From the NCBI GenBank assembly GCA_016934415.1, contig JAFGSW010000021.1, positions 1 through 64,000 on the forward strand: DNA of 64,000 nt, given 5' to 3'. Origin of the DNA: Spirochaetales bacterium (GTDB lineage Bacteria > Spirochaetota > Spirochaetia > SZUA-6 > RPPD01). Position 1 is the stretch's first letter. Each line of letters opens with the position of its first letter. This document shows positions 35,705 through 44,308 of this stretch, one piece after another. The translations under genes were made by a program, and so were the position numbers. The notes below the pieces were generated by a model. That model worked only from the letters and a program-made list of their open reading frames with translations. It was not told the origin of the DNA and searched no databases.

Positions 35705-36841
35705 TCAATACGATTCCTCCAGCACGCTCGCGAGCACGCCATCCGGTACGGGCCGGGAATAGGCGCCGCCCTCGAAGCGCATCATGTCGCCTATCCCTTT
35801 CTGAAATACGAAGCGGATTTCGCCCCGCCTGGACTTTTTATCGGTATGCATTGACGCGATAATGCGTTCGACCGGGAGACCCGCGGGCAGGCTCATCGGC
35901 AGGCCGATCCGCTCAAGGAGCTTTACGACGCGGTCCCGATCGGCGGCGCCCACGTACCCTAAGCGCTCGCCCAGCTTGAGCTGGAACGCGAGGCCGATGG
36001 AAACCGCCTCGCCGTGGGAGAGCGTATAGTTCGCAAGCGGTTCGAGGGCCCGGCCGAGGGTGTGCCCGAGGTTGAGCACCTGACGCAGATTCTTCTCGCG
36101 CACGTCCCCGGCCACCACTTTGTGCTTGATCATGCAGTTTGACGCGGCGACGCGGGCGGCAACCTCCGGATCAATGGCGCGACCGTTTTGATCACGTCCG
36201 GCGAAGGCGTCTACGTGCCCCTCGAGGTATTCGAAAAAGGAGCGGTCTCCCAGGCAGGCGTGTTTTACCGTCTCGGCCAGACCGTTCCGGATTTCGGCGT
36301 CGGTCAATGTGTTCCAGGAATGCGTATCGATGTACACTTTTTTCGGCTGGTGGAACAGGCCGATGATGTTGGTCACCCGCGGCGTGTCCACCGCGGTCTT
36401 CCCGCCGATGGACGCGTCGGCCGCGGCCAGGAGGGTGGTGGCGTACACGGCGAAGGGGATACCGCGGGCGAAGGTGCCCGCCAGAAACCCCGCCAGGTCG
36501 GAGACGACGCCGCCGCCCAGGGCGATGACCGCGCTGTCCCGGCCGTACCCGGCATCGAGAAGCGAGTCCTCGATCGCCGCCTTGGTCTCCCGGGTCTTGT
36601 AGCGTTCGCCGGCCGGAAAGGAAAACATCGAGGCGGCCAACCCGGCGCGCTCCAGGAGGGCGAGGAGCTCTCTGCCGTACAGCTCCTCCACATTCCGGTC
36701 CGTGATGACGGCCAACCGGTGGACGCCCGGGAAGAGGCCGCCCGTGAGATCGGGGATCAACGTGTCGAAAAGCCTCTCCCCGATTTCAATGTCGTACGAA
36801 TCGTCGATCGTTGCCTTAAGCGGCACCCGGAAGGTGGGCAT
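35705..36841 (-). CDS. aroB: 3-Dehydroquinate synthase
   Basis: A 378-residue AroB, the second step of the shikimate pathway (DAHP to 3-dehydroquinate, NAD and metal dependent). Signatures: FPAGERYKTRETK (~78), the NAD loop ALGGGVVSDLAGFLAGTFARGI (~105-127), TTLLAAADASIGGKTAVD (~135-152) and the zinc-site segments LNLGHTLGRALE (~258) and HGEAVSIGL (~277). Length is normal. It supplies chorismate to the trpE and pabB enzymes encoded further along. Confidence 0.93.
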   Translation of the reverse strand: MPTFRVPLKATIDDSYDIEIGERLFDTLIPDLTGGLFPGVHRLAVITDRNVEELYGRELLALLERAGLAASMFSFPAGERYKTRETKAAIEDSLLDAGYGRDSAVIALGGGVVSDLAGFLAGTFARGIPFAVYATTLLAAADASIGGKTAVDTPRVTNIIGLFHQPKKVYIDTHSWNTLTDAEIRNGLAETVKHACLGDRSFFEYLEGHVDAFAGRDQNGRAIDPEVAARVAASNCMIKHKVVAGDVREKNLRQVLNLGHTLGRALEPLANYTLSHGEAVSIGLAFQLKLGERLGYVGAADRDRVVKLLERIGLPMSLPAGLPVERIIASMHTDKKSRRGEIRFVFQKGIGDMMRFEGGAYSRPVPDGVLASVLEESY

Positions 36842-36954
36842 ATGTTTTCCTCCATATAATCGCGGCCTGCGGGAGCGGGTTGAATCGATTGTAGCCGCGG
36901 CGGGGCTCTTGTCAAGGACTGGAACTTTTTCCCCCGCCCGATTATATTTATGGC

Positions 36955-37773
36955 GTGATCGCGGTCATCTCGTTTTTCAGCATCCTCATCATCTCGGTCA
37001 TCATCGTGCGAGTCGCATCGATCATGCTCAAGCTCACCGGCCTTTCCGCGGACGTGGCCAAGTTTCAGGCCCGCTCCGCTTTTACCGGCACGGGCTTCAC
37101 TACCCGCGAGGCGGAAGGCATCATCAATCACCCGGTGCGCCGCCGGATCATCCAGACGCTGATGCTCATCGGGAACATCGGCGTCGTCTCCTTCATTTCC
37201 TCCGTCATCATCTCCGTGCTCACGCTGCAGATATCGGAAAGCGGCTGGATGGTGCTCATCGTGATCGGGGTCGGACTGCTCCTCCTCCTGTTGTTCACCA
37301 GGAGCCGTCTCATCGAGATCCTTTTCACCGCCGTCGTCACCCGCCTCCTGCGGCGCTGGACCCATCTGTACACCAACGATTACGACAGTCTGCTCAACCT
37401 CCAGGCCGAGTTCGAGGTGACGAAATTCAAGCTTCCCGGAAAGAGCTGGTTCACCGACCGCGCCATCAAGGAATTGAAATTGACTGACGAGGGCATTCTG
37501 ATCCTCGCCGTCAGACGCACCGACGGCTACTTCATCGGCACGCCGCAAAGCACGACGGTGCTCTACGAGGGCGATGAGGTGATCATGTACGGTCGCGCCC
37601 CCATCCTCAGGTCCATCATCACCCGCCCGGCCGGCGAGGATGGCGATCGGGCGCACCGCGAGGCGGTGGAGGCCCAGCTCCGTATGGAAGGCAAGGAGAC
37701 CGGGACCGCCAAAAAGCCGGGGATTTTGCGCGGCGTGCGCTCCCTTTTCGGACCGCGCAAAAAAAAGCGATAA
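36955..37773 (+). CDS. Membrane protein with TrkA-C (RCK-C) domain
   Basis: A 272-residue protein starting at GTG. Hydrophobic segments lie near residues 1-25, 70-95 and 98-118. Between the first two, ARSAFTGTGFTTREAE resembles the pore-loop neighbourhood of Trk/Ktr potassium proteins. The C-terminal ~85 residues before a basic tail form a TrkA-C domain (FTDRAIKELKLTDEGILILAVRR ... STTVLYEGDEVIMYG), a ligand-binding regulatory module. Role in ion handling is likely but unproven. TATATT lies six bases before the GTG and no Shine-Dalgarno is seen, so the mRNA may be leaderless. Confidence 0.75.
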   Translation: MIAVISFFSILIISVIIVRVASIMLKLTGLSADVAKFQARSAFTGTGFTTREAEGIINHPVRRRIIQTLMLIGNIGVVSFISSVIISVLTLQISESGWMVLIVIGVGLLLLLLFTRSRLIEILFTAVVTRLLRRWTHLYTNDYDSLLNLQAEFEVTKFKLPGKSWFTDRAIKELKLTDEGILILAVRRTDGYFIGTPQSTTVLYEGDEVIMYGRAPILRSIITRPAGEDGDRAHREAVEAQLRMEGKETGTAKKPGILRGVRSLFGPRKKKR

Positions 37774-37784
37774 CGCCGCGTCCC

Positions 37785-37813
37785 TTGACACTTCATCACC
37801 TTCCCCATAGAGT
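37785..37813 (+). promoter_or_regulatory. Sigma-70 promoter of hom-apgM
   Basis: TTGACA (37785-37790), a 17-bp spacer, TAGAGT (37808-37813). The transcript would begin about 14 nt before the hom ATG, with AAGGAG in between. Confidence 0.65.
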
Positions 37814-37833
37814 CAGACACACAAGGAGCACCT

Positions 37834-39174
37834 ATGGCACGCGAAGCAAAACGCTGCGGGATCGTTCTTGCCGGCTGCGGCACGATCGGCGGCGCGACAG
37901 CCATACATCTCGTGCGGGACGCCGATTTTCTCGAGCGCAAGCTCGGCATGCGCCTCGAGCTCCTGAAGATCGTCGACGTCGATTTTTCACACGCGAAGGA
38001 ACTCGGCCTGGACGGGACGCTCTTCGAGAAGGACTTCGACAAGGCGATCGCCTCACAAGACGTCGATATCGTGGTCGAACTCATCGGCGGGACAACCATC
38101 GCCCGCGACCGCGTCGAGCGCGCGCTCGCCGCCGGCAAGCACGTGGTAACCGCCAACAAGGCGCTCCTGGCCGAGGCCGGCAACCAGCTTTTCGCCCTGG
38201 CCCGCGAAAACGGCGTCTCCATTCTTTTCGAGGCGAGCTGCGCCGGCGGGATTCCTGTCGTCCGCGCCCTGTATGACGGCCTCGCCGCCAACCGCATCGA
38301 CGCCCTCTACGGCATCGTCAACGGCACCTGCAATTACGTCCTCACCCAGATGACCGAACGGGGCGAATCCTACGCCGCAGCTCTCGCCGGCGCTCAGAAG
38401 CTGGGGTTCGCGGAAAAAGATCCGACGCTCGACGTCAGCGGCCGCGACTCGGCGCACAAGCTCGCCATTCTCTCCGCCATTGCCTTCGCCCAGCCGATCG
38501 ACCAGGCCGGCTTTTCCGTCGAAGGCATCGACAACCTCGACCTGTGCGACGTGTGCTACGGCGGGGAGCTCGGTTACGTCCTCAAGCTCCTCGCCATCGC
38601 CCGGCGGGAAGGCGACGGGTTGTACGCGGCCGTCAAGCCCGCCTTCATTCCCAAGAGCCACCCGCTCGCCTGGGTGAGCGGTCCGTTCAACGCGGTCAGC
38701 GTCTACGGCTCCGCCACCGGGCACACGATGTACTATGGCCGGGGAGCCGGACCCGATCCCACCGCCTCCGCCGTCGTCGCCGACGTCATCTCCCTCGCCC
38801 TCGGCACGGGACAGATCTACTTCGACTCGCTCGCACTCTGGCCCGACCGGGCCGCGAAGAACCGCGTCCTGCCGCGCCGGGAATCGCGCACCCGCTTCTA
38901 CGTCCGTCTGACGGCCGCTGACGAATCCGGCGTGCTCGCCAAAATCGCGGCCGTGTTCGGCCGCTTTACAATCAGCATCTCGTCGGTGCTGCAGAAAGAG
39001 CCCGCGGGAGAATCGACCTCCCGGCCGGGCGTGCCGGTGGTCATCACCACCCATCCCGCGCCTGAAAGCGCGGTCTGCGATGCGCTCCGCGAAGTCGACG
39101 CCCTGACGGAGATTCTCGACAAAAGCGTCTGCCTGACCATCCTCGACGAGCACCAGGAGTTCAAGGCGCAATGA
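37834..39174 (+). CDS. hom: Homoserine dehydrogenase
   Basis: A 446-residue enzyme reducing aspartate semialdehyde to homoserine. N-terminal nucleotide-binding loop VLAGCGTIGGATA (~11-23), TANKALLAEAG (~106), the substrate-site region ASCAGGIPVVRAL (~134), GIVNGTCNYVLTQM (~157) and the signature GFAEKDPTLDVSGRDSAHKLAILS (~190-213) are present. A C-terminal ACT domain (YVRLTAADESGVLAKIAAVFG, ~355) predicts feedback control by threonine. It overlaps the next gene by four bases (ATGA), so the two are translationally coupled. Confidence 0.93.
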   Translation: MAREAKRCGIVLAGCGTIGGATAIHLVRDADFLERKLGMRLELLKIVDVDFSHAKELGLDGTLFEKDFDKAIASQDVDIVVELIGGTTIARDRVERALAAGKHVVTANKALLAEAGNQLFALARENGVSILFEASCAGGIPVVRALYDGLAANRIDALYGIVNGTCNYVLTQMTERGESYAAALAGAQKLGFAEKDPTLDVSGRDSAHKLAILSAIAFAQPIDQAGFSVEGIDNLDLCDVCYGGELGYVLKLLAIARREGDGLYAAVKPAFIPKSHPLAWVSGPFNAVSVYGSATGHTMYYGRGAGPDPTASAVVADVISLALGTGQIYFDSLALWPDRAAKNRVLPRRESRTRFYVRLTAADESGVLAKIAAVFGRFTISISSVLQKEPAGESTSRPGVPVVITTHPAPESAVCDALREVDALTEILDKSVCLTILDEHQEFKAQ

Positions 39175-40355
39175 AATACGCGCTCATCATCATAGACGGG
39201 GCGGCCGACGAGCCGCTCGCGGAGCTCGGCGGGAAAACCCCGCTGGAGGCCGCCGACCTCCCCGCCATGGACCGCCTGGCGCGCGAGGGGATCCTCGGAA
39301 CGGCGCGTACGTGCCCGTCCGGGCTGCCCTGCGGCTCGGATGTGGCCATCATGTCCGTCATGGGGTATGACCCGTCGGTCTACTATACCGGCCGCGCTCC
39401 GCTCGAGGCGGCGGCCCGCGCCGTCCCGCTCGAAGACACGGACTGGGTCTTCCGGGCCAACACCGTCACTCTGGCCGACGGAATCATGAAGGACAACACT
39501 GCGGACAACATCGCCCAGGCCGATGCGGAGAAGATCATGGCCCTGCTCAACGAGGAGCTCTGCGGTCCGGAGATCGAATTCCACGCGGGCGTCGGCTACC
39601 GCAACCTCCTCGTCGTGCATAAACCGATGAAAATCTCCACCACCCCGCCGCACGATATTCTCGACCAACCCGTCGCCGGGTACATGCCGCAAGGCGCATC
39701 GGCGCCCTTTCTCATCGACCTGTATGAACGATGCCGCGCTCTCCTCGCGCGCGCGCCGGTTGCGCCGGCCGCCAACGCCGTCTGGTTTTGGGGCGAAGGC
39801 CGGAAGCCCCGGCTTGAATCGTTCCGCGATCGCTACGGCCTCTCCGCGGCCGCGATCACGGCCGTCGACCTCGTGCGCGGACTCGCGCGCCTTTCGGGGT
39901 GGGACGTCGTGGAGGTGCCCGGCGCCACGGCCTACTTCGACACCAACTACCGCGGCAAGGGAGAGCGCGCGGCCGCCGCGCTCGCGGACCACGACCTCGT
40001 CTGCGTGCACGTCGAGGCGCCGGATGAAGCGGGCCACAAGGGAGCCCCGCGCGAGAAAATCCGGGCCCTGGAAAATATCGACCGCCACATAGTCGGCCCG
40101 CTCCTTGAGACCCTCGAGCGGAGCGCTGCGGGCTGGCGCGTACTTCTCCTCCCCGACCACCCCACCCCGTGCGCCATCCGCACCCACACCCACGACCCGG
40201 TGCCATTCGCATTGGCGGGCAGCGACATTTCCGGCGGCTCCGGGCGCACCTTTACCGAAAACGAAGCCCGCCTCACGGGCGTATTCGTCGAGGGAGGACA
40301 TACCCTCATGCGTCGTTTCGTGGAAGCTGATCGGAAAAGGTCAATGAATTCGTAG
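39171..40355 (+). CDS. ApgM-type phosphoglycerate mutase homologue, candidate homoserine kinase
   Basis: A 394-residue member of the archaeal-type cofactor-independent phosphoglycerate mutase family of the alkaline phosphatase superfamily. Metal-site segments are IIIDGAADEPL (N-terminus), GSDVAIMSVMGYDP (~58-71, containing the nucleophile), HVEAPDEAGHKG (~280) and LLPDHPTPCAIRTHTHDPVPF (~325). Its ATG overlaps the hom stop codon. From memory, a PGM-like protein of Bacteroides has been shown genetically to serve as homoserine kinase, and no thrB is seen here; coupling to hom therefore suggests homoserine phosphorylation rather than glycolysis. The sequence alone cannot decide. Confidence 0.8.
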   Translation: MKYALIIIDGAADEPLAELGGKTPLEAADLPAMDRLAREGILGTARTCPSGLPCGSDVAIMSVMGYDPSVYYTGRAPLEAAARAVPLEDTDWVFRANTVTLADGIMKDNTADNIAQADAEKIMALLNEELCGPEIEFHAGVGYRNLLVVHKPMKISTTPPHDILDQPVAGYMPQGASAPFLIDLYERCRALLARAPVAPAANAVWFWGEGRKPRLESFRDRYGLSAAAITAVDLVRGLARLSGWDVVEVPGATAYFDTNYRGKGERAAAALADHDLVCVHVEAPDEAGHKGAPREKIRALENIDRHIVGPLLETLERSAAGWRVLLLPDHPTPCAIRTHTHDPVPFALAGSDISGGSGRTFTENEARLTGVFVEGGHTLMRRFVEADRKRSMNS

Positions 40356-40391
40356 GTTTTCGCCCGAGTCGGCGGAGGGTGCGCCCGCGAT

Positions 40392-40420
40392 GGAGGAGGC
40401 TTTCGGCAAAAGCCGCCTCC
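40392..40420. other. Hairpin without U-tract
   Basis: GGAGGAGGCTTT pairs with AAAGCCGCCTCC with one internal A/G mismatch around a 5-nt loop. It lies between the apgM-like gene and the sensor remnant. The missing U-tract argues against intrinsic termination, but it could mark the 3' end. Confidence 0.5.
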
Positions 40421-40499
40421 CCGGGAGATCCCGGCCTTCCCATCGCGTCGTTTCGCAAAAGAAAGACGAGAAACTGCGGAAAAAAAAAGATTGTCGTCT

Positions 40500-40669
40500 G
40501 AGCCCCAGCGGCTCGGCGCGGTCAAGAGGCCGGTCGCGAAACATTGCAGGTTGATATCATTTTCCCTGACGAAGTCCAGGATGCCGGTCAGGATATTCTT
40601 GTAATAGCCCGTATTGACCAAACCGATGAACACGCAGAAGGTCGGCCGCCCGTTTCTTTTCATTCCCAT
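40500..40669 (-). pseudogene. N-terminal remnant of a LacI-type periplasmic-binding-like sensor
   Basis: The minus strand from ATG 40669 encodes RPTFCVFIGLVNTGYYKNIL and TGILDFVRENDINLQCFATG, matching the opening strand-helix-strand of periplasmic-binding-protein-like sensor domains that spirochaetes and relatives often fuse to GGDEF or PAS modules. After LLTAPSRWGSDDN homology stops and the frame continues into low-complexity sequence antisense to the apgM-like gene. Only about 55 codons survive. GGACGGATGGGA upstream is a weak Shine-Dalgarno. Its neighbour is a GGDEF-EAL regulator, which may have been its functional partner. Confidence 0.65.
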
Positions 40670-40807
40670 CCGTCCTCAACCGGCGCTTACCATCTCTTCC
40701 GCTCTACCGTTATCTTCCCGCAGGATGATGTGTTCCCGTTATTCATACATCGTCTTCTTTTGTCGGCGATTTCGAGAGGCCCGCGTTCAGTGCCGGGGAA
40801 AACAAAA

Positions 40808-42550
40808 TTATCTTTCCCCCGGCGGCGGCGGGGACTCCCGCTTCAGAAACCGCGTGAGCTCCTTCCGGGGAAGCGGCTCATTGAAATAGAAGCCTTGTCC
40901 CAGACGGCACTTCTGGGATTGCAGGAATTCGAGTTGTTCTTTCGTTTCGATGCCCTCGGCCACCACATCCAGGCCCATGCTGCGCCCGATGGTGACGAGG
41001 CTTTTAACGATGGTCGCGTCCCCATCGTCGAGGGTGATCCTGGAGATCAGCGACCCGTCGATTTTCAGGATGTCGAACTTGATCTGGCGCAGGATCACGA
41101 ACGAGGAATATCCCGACCCGAAATCGTCGAGCGAGACTTTCACGCCCGACTCTTGGACCGCCTCAATGACCCGTTTCGCCTCGTCCACATTGTTGATGAT
41201 CCCGCTCTCTGTGATTTCAAGCGTGAGCTGGCCGGGCGCGATGTCGAGGTCGCCGATCAGCTTCACGATCTGGGCGAGGATATTCCTCTGATTGAGCTGC
41301 CGCGGGGAGATATTGACGGCGACGTTCGGTTTCCCGATTCCCTCCTCGCCCCAATACTCGTAATCCCGTTTCAGGATTTCGAACACGCGCGTTCCTAATT
41401 CATAGATAAGGCCTATTTCCTCTGCGATGGGGATGAATTCAAGCGGGGAAATAAGTCCCTTTTCGGGATGCCGCCAGCGCAGCAGCGCCTCCGCCCCGAT
41501 GGATCGGCCGGCCTCAAGGTCCATAATGGGCTGATAATACAGCTCGAGCTCTTCGTTCTTGAGGGCCTTGCGCAGATCATTTTCGACGGCAAGACGGCGC
41601 AACGCCGTCGAATTCATGGAGGCATTGAAATACTGGAAATTGTTCTTGCCCATCGACTTCGATTTGTACATGGCGATATCGGCATTCTTGACCACGGTCT
41701 CGATATCGGCGCCGTCCGTGGGATACACGGCGATGCCGATGCTCACCGTCACGTTGATCTCGTGCTGTTCGAGCACGAGCGGGCTATAGAGCATATGGCG
41801 GATCCGTTCCGCCACCACGGACGCGTTGCCGGCCTCGTTGATTTCATTCAGCAGGATGGTGAACTCGTCGCCGCCGAGGCGGGCCACGGTATCGAGCATG
41901 GCGTTGAAATCGTCGTGGGCGACGGTGTCCTCCTTGCGGATGCACTTGAGGAGTCGGCGCGCCACCTCTTGGATGAGACGGTCTCCCAGGGTATGCCCCA
42001 ACGTGTCGTTGATGCGCTTGAAATTGTCGATGTCCAGGAACATGACCGCGCAGAGCCGCCCGTGCCTTTTGGCCGAAGCGAAGGCGGTCTTGAGCCGATC
42101 ATAGAACAACGTGCGGTTGGGAAGGTGGGTGAGCTGGTCATAGTAGGCCAGGAACCTGATCTTTTCCTCGGTCTTTTTCCTCTCCACGGCGTAACGGATG
42201 GAACGCTCGATCACCGGCGCGGACAATAGCCGTTTGTCGAGATAGTCCGAGGCCCCCGCCTTCATGGCCGCCAGATCGACCTCGTAGTCGCCCTGCCCGG
42301 TGAGGAGGATGATCGGGATGGTGCAATTCCGCAAAGACGCCTCGGCCAGGAATTCGAGCCCGTTCTGCGCGCCAAGGTGGAAATCAAGCAGGCAGACGGA
42401 ATACCCGCCCCTGAGGACCTCGCTCAATCCCCTCTCGAAGTTGTTGGACCATGAAAGCCGGTATCCTTCACCCAATTCAGCCAGCAGGTCGCGGGTGATG
42501 ATGAATTCATCTTCGTCGTCGTCGATCAGCAGAACGCTGATTTTCTCCAC
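40808..42550 (-). CDS. Response regulator with GGDEF and EAL domains (cyclic-di-GMP)
   Basis: A 580-residue protein. The GTG at 42550 is chosen because GGGAGGAG lies five bases upstream. The receiver domain (residues 1-~125) has VLLIDDDEDE and the phospho-acceptor in VCLLDFHLG, plus LLTGQ and DYLDKRL. The GGDEF domain keeps LTHLPNRTLFYDRL and RLGGDEFTIL, so diguanylate cyclase activity is possible; an acidic insert precedes the motif. The EAL domain keeps GAEALLRW, NISPRQL, LEITES, DDFGSGYSS and ILKIDGSLI, all catalytic acidic residues of active phosphodiesterases. No sensor kinase is adjacent. Confidence 0.9.
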   Translation of the reverse strand: MEKISVLLIDDDEDEFIITRDLLAELGEGYRLSWSNNFERGLSEVLRGGYSVCLLDFHLGAQNGLEFLAEASLRNCTIPIILLTGQGDYEVDLAAMKAGASDYLDKRLLSAPVIERSIRYAVERKKTEEKIRFLAYYDQLTHLPNRTLFYDRLKTAFASAKRHGRLCAVMFLDIDNFKRINDTLGHTLGDRLIQEVARRLLKCIRKEDTVAHDDFNAMLDTVARLGGDEFTILLNEINEAGNASVVAERIRHMLYSPLVLEQHEINVTVSIGIAVYPTDGADIETVVKNADIAMYKSKSMGKNNFQYFNASMNSTALRRLAVENDLRKALKNEELELYYQPIMDLEAGRSIGAEALLRWRHPEKGLISPLEFIPIAEEIGLIYELGTRVFEILKRDYEYWGEEGIGKPNVAVNISPRQLNQRNILAQIVKLIGDLDIAPGQLTLEITESGIINNVDEAKRVIEAVQESGVKVSLDDFGSGYSSFVILRQIKFDILKIDGSLISRITLDDGDATIVKSLVTIGRSMGLDVVAEGIETKEQLEFLQSQKCRLGQGFYFNEPLPRKELTRFLKRESPPPPGER

Positions 42551-42773
42551 TCGTTCTCCTCCCAAAACGTCCATCGTCTCTTGAGCGGCGACATCGCCTG
42601 TTTTTCATGGAACTTATCGTTGATTCCGAGGTCTTCGTCAACCGCTCCCGACGCGATTTCCGATCCTCGATGGGACTAGTTTCAGTCTAATTCACGCACG
42701 ACGTCGAAATCAATTCTTTTTTCGGGCTCCGTGTCCTCCAGGTGTAGAATTGCCGGCTTGGAAACCTCAACTC

Positions 42774-42803
42774 TTGACAGTAAAAAGTCGATCATGTTAG
42801 TAT
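42774..42803 (+). promoter_or_regulatory. Sigma-70 promoter of the Cys-rich protein/lipoprotein pair
   Basis: TTGACA (42774-42779), an 18-bp spacer and TAGTAT (42798-42803), about 50 bp before the Shine-Dalgarno of the next gene. Confidence 0.65.
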
Positions 42804-42860
42804 CTGAAGACTTCAGGAGATACGGCCGAAGGCACGGAGCGGCCGTCATCGGAGGTTTAT

Positions 42861-43178
42861 ATGCCAAACGTGAGTCCGTTCGCAGAGATTCTGGACGCCG
42901 ATGGAATCTTCTTGGATAAAATCTACTGCGCCAACTGCATCCACTGCAAGTTGATAAAAATCGCAGTCGGTGACGGCAGCCAGTATTACCTTCGGGTTCG
43001 CTGCGACGCGGGAAAATGGAAAAAGAAGCTGGGCGAGGAAAAATTCTACAAATATTTCACGGTCGCCAGACGCAGTCTCGAGAGTTGCGAACAATATGAA
43101 CCGATGGGAGATCTCAGGGATTACCTGCGGGATCTGAAGAAAAGCCTTCCCATTAAAGACGAAATCTATACCTATTAA
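42861..43178 (+). CDS. Small protein with CxxCxxC motif
   Basis: A 105-residue protein. CANCIHC (residues ~23-29) plus Cys at ~48 and ~76 gives four or five potential metal ligands, suggesting a zinc or Fe-S site. The remainder is basic and alpha/beta in pattern (LRVRCDAGKWKKKLGEEKFYKYF). I do not recognise a named family. CGGAGG lies seven bases before the ATG. The lipoprotein gene follows after 16 bp on the same strand, so they form an operon ending at the hairpin at 43642. Confidence 0.7.
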   Translation: MPNVSPFAEILDADGIFLDKIYCANCIHCKLIKIAVGDGSQYYLRVRCDAGKWKKKLGEEKFYKYFTVARRSLESCEQYEPMGDLRDYLRDLKKSLPIKDEIYTY

Positions 43179-43194
43179 GGCGGCATACCCTTTT

Positions 43195-43623
43195 ATGAAA
43201 CGACTCATGTGCGTACTATTTGCCGTGACGATGATTCTGTCGACCGCGGCCTGCCAGTCGGGAGCGCCCGTGTACGACGCCAAGATGAGGCCGGAAGATT
43301 ATTTCCAGCGGGCTCAAGAGCGTGCGGACCTGGGCGATTACGACAATGCCCTCGCATATTACTTTAAATTCAAGGAAGTCTTCCCCGACAACCTCGAAAA
43401 GAACATCTGGGCGTCCTACGAAATCGCTTTTCTCTATCATAAAAAGGGAGACGACAAGAAGGCGCTGCAGCTCATAGACGAGCTCTTAAGCCTCTATACG
43501 CAGGATAAAAGCGGGGTCCTGCCCAAGGCTCCCAAGGAGCTTGCCGAAAAGGTGAAGGACAACATCCTCAACAAGGATAAATACTTCGATAAAACGGCGA
43601 AGCCTCCCGCCGGCGTCAAATAG
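43195..43623 (+). CDS. Small TPR-like lipoprotein
   Basis: A 142-residue lipoprotein with signal sequence ending in STAAC (Cys20). The mature part has one or two TPR-like helical hairpins (YFQRAQERADLGDYDNALAYY and IAFLYHKKGDDKKALQLIDEL), as in small outer-membrane-assembly or envelope scaffolds. A Pro-rich, basic tail ends the protein. Function unknown. It is encoded directly after the CxxCxxC protein. Confidence 0.7.
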   Translation: MKRLMCVLFAVTMILSTAACQSGAPVYDAKMRPEDYFQRAQERADLGDYDNALAYYFKFKEVFPDNLEKNIWASYEIAFLYHKKGDDKKALQLIDELLSLYTQDKSGVLPKAPKELAEKVKDNILNKDKYFDKTAKPPAGVK

Positions 43624-43641
43624 CCGGGAACAGAAAAAGAT

Positions 43642-43667
43642 CCGCGCCTATCCGGGCGCGGTTTTTT
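43642..43667 (+). terminator. Intrinsic terminator
   Basis: CCGCGCC (43642-43648) pairs with GGCGCGG (43655-43661) around a 6-nt loop and is followed by six T. It ends the Cys-rich protein/lipoprotein unit. Confidence 0.9.
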
Positions 43668-43705
43668 AAGCTCCTTTTTTTCCGTTGCGGCCCTGCGCTC
43701 CGGCC

Positions 43706-44308
43706 TTACGGACGTATCGCACTCACGGGAACGGAAACGTCATCCTCCAGATCGATGAGGCAGTTGATGAGATATAGTCTCCGGTAGCGACCGATGTCAT
43801 CGACGGTTATTCGGGCGGCCGTTATCTTCCCCTCCCGAAGGAGGGATTCGCGCTTGACGCCCGCGAGAAGGGGATCGTCCGGCGTCACGTAGCGCGTCCC
43901 GTCGGAAAACACGACATTGGAAACGCTGGTATCTGTGACGAGACCGCGGCGGACGATGAGAATTTCGTCGCAGCCGCCTTTCAGGGATAGAAGCGCCGTC
44001 AAGGCGGCGCGGTCCTCGAATTTAAAGCGGTAATCGACGTCGTCGGCGCGGACCAGCTTGAGGGAGGCGACGGCCGGCAATCGGTAGGGCAGGTATTCGA
44101 CGCGCTCCACCCTGTCCCTGAAGAGCACCCGGCATTTGACGAGTGGCATCACAGCGGCGCTGCGCGCCGGAAGGACGTGCTCTCCGAGATCGATCTCGTC
44201 GGTTGCTCCGAACAGGATCCGGCGCGCCTCATTGGCGCGGCGGTTGTGCAGATCGAGGTGAAGCGCCCGGCCGTTTTTAATTGTAATCGTCTCCAGCAAT
44301 CGGCACAT
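43706..44308 (-). CDS. pabC: Aminodeoxychorismate lyase-like, PLP fold-type IV
   Basis: A 200-residue protein, shorter than the usual ~270. It starts MCRLLETITIKNG, like the RLxETI opening of pabC-type lyases fused to or next to pabB, and contains HNRRANEARR, KCRVLF, DEILIVRRGLVTDTSVSNVVF (substrate-site region) and LAGVKRESLL. The enzyme would release pyruvate from aminodeoxychorismate to give p-aminobenzoate. The start lies 32 bp inside the end of pabB, so the two are coupled. Confidence 0.8.
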   Translation of the reverse strand: MCRLLETITIKNGRALHLDLHNRRANEARRILFGATDEIDLGEHVLPARSAAVMPLVKCRVLFRDRVERVEYLPYRLPAVASLKLVRADDVDYRFKFEDRAALTALLSLKGGCDEILIVRRGLVTDTSVSNVVFSDGTRYVTPDDPLLAGVKRESLLREGKITAARITVDDIGRYRRLYLINCLIDLEDDVSVPVSAIRP

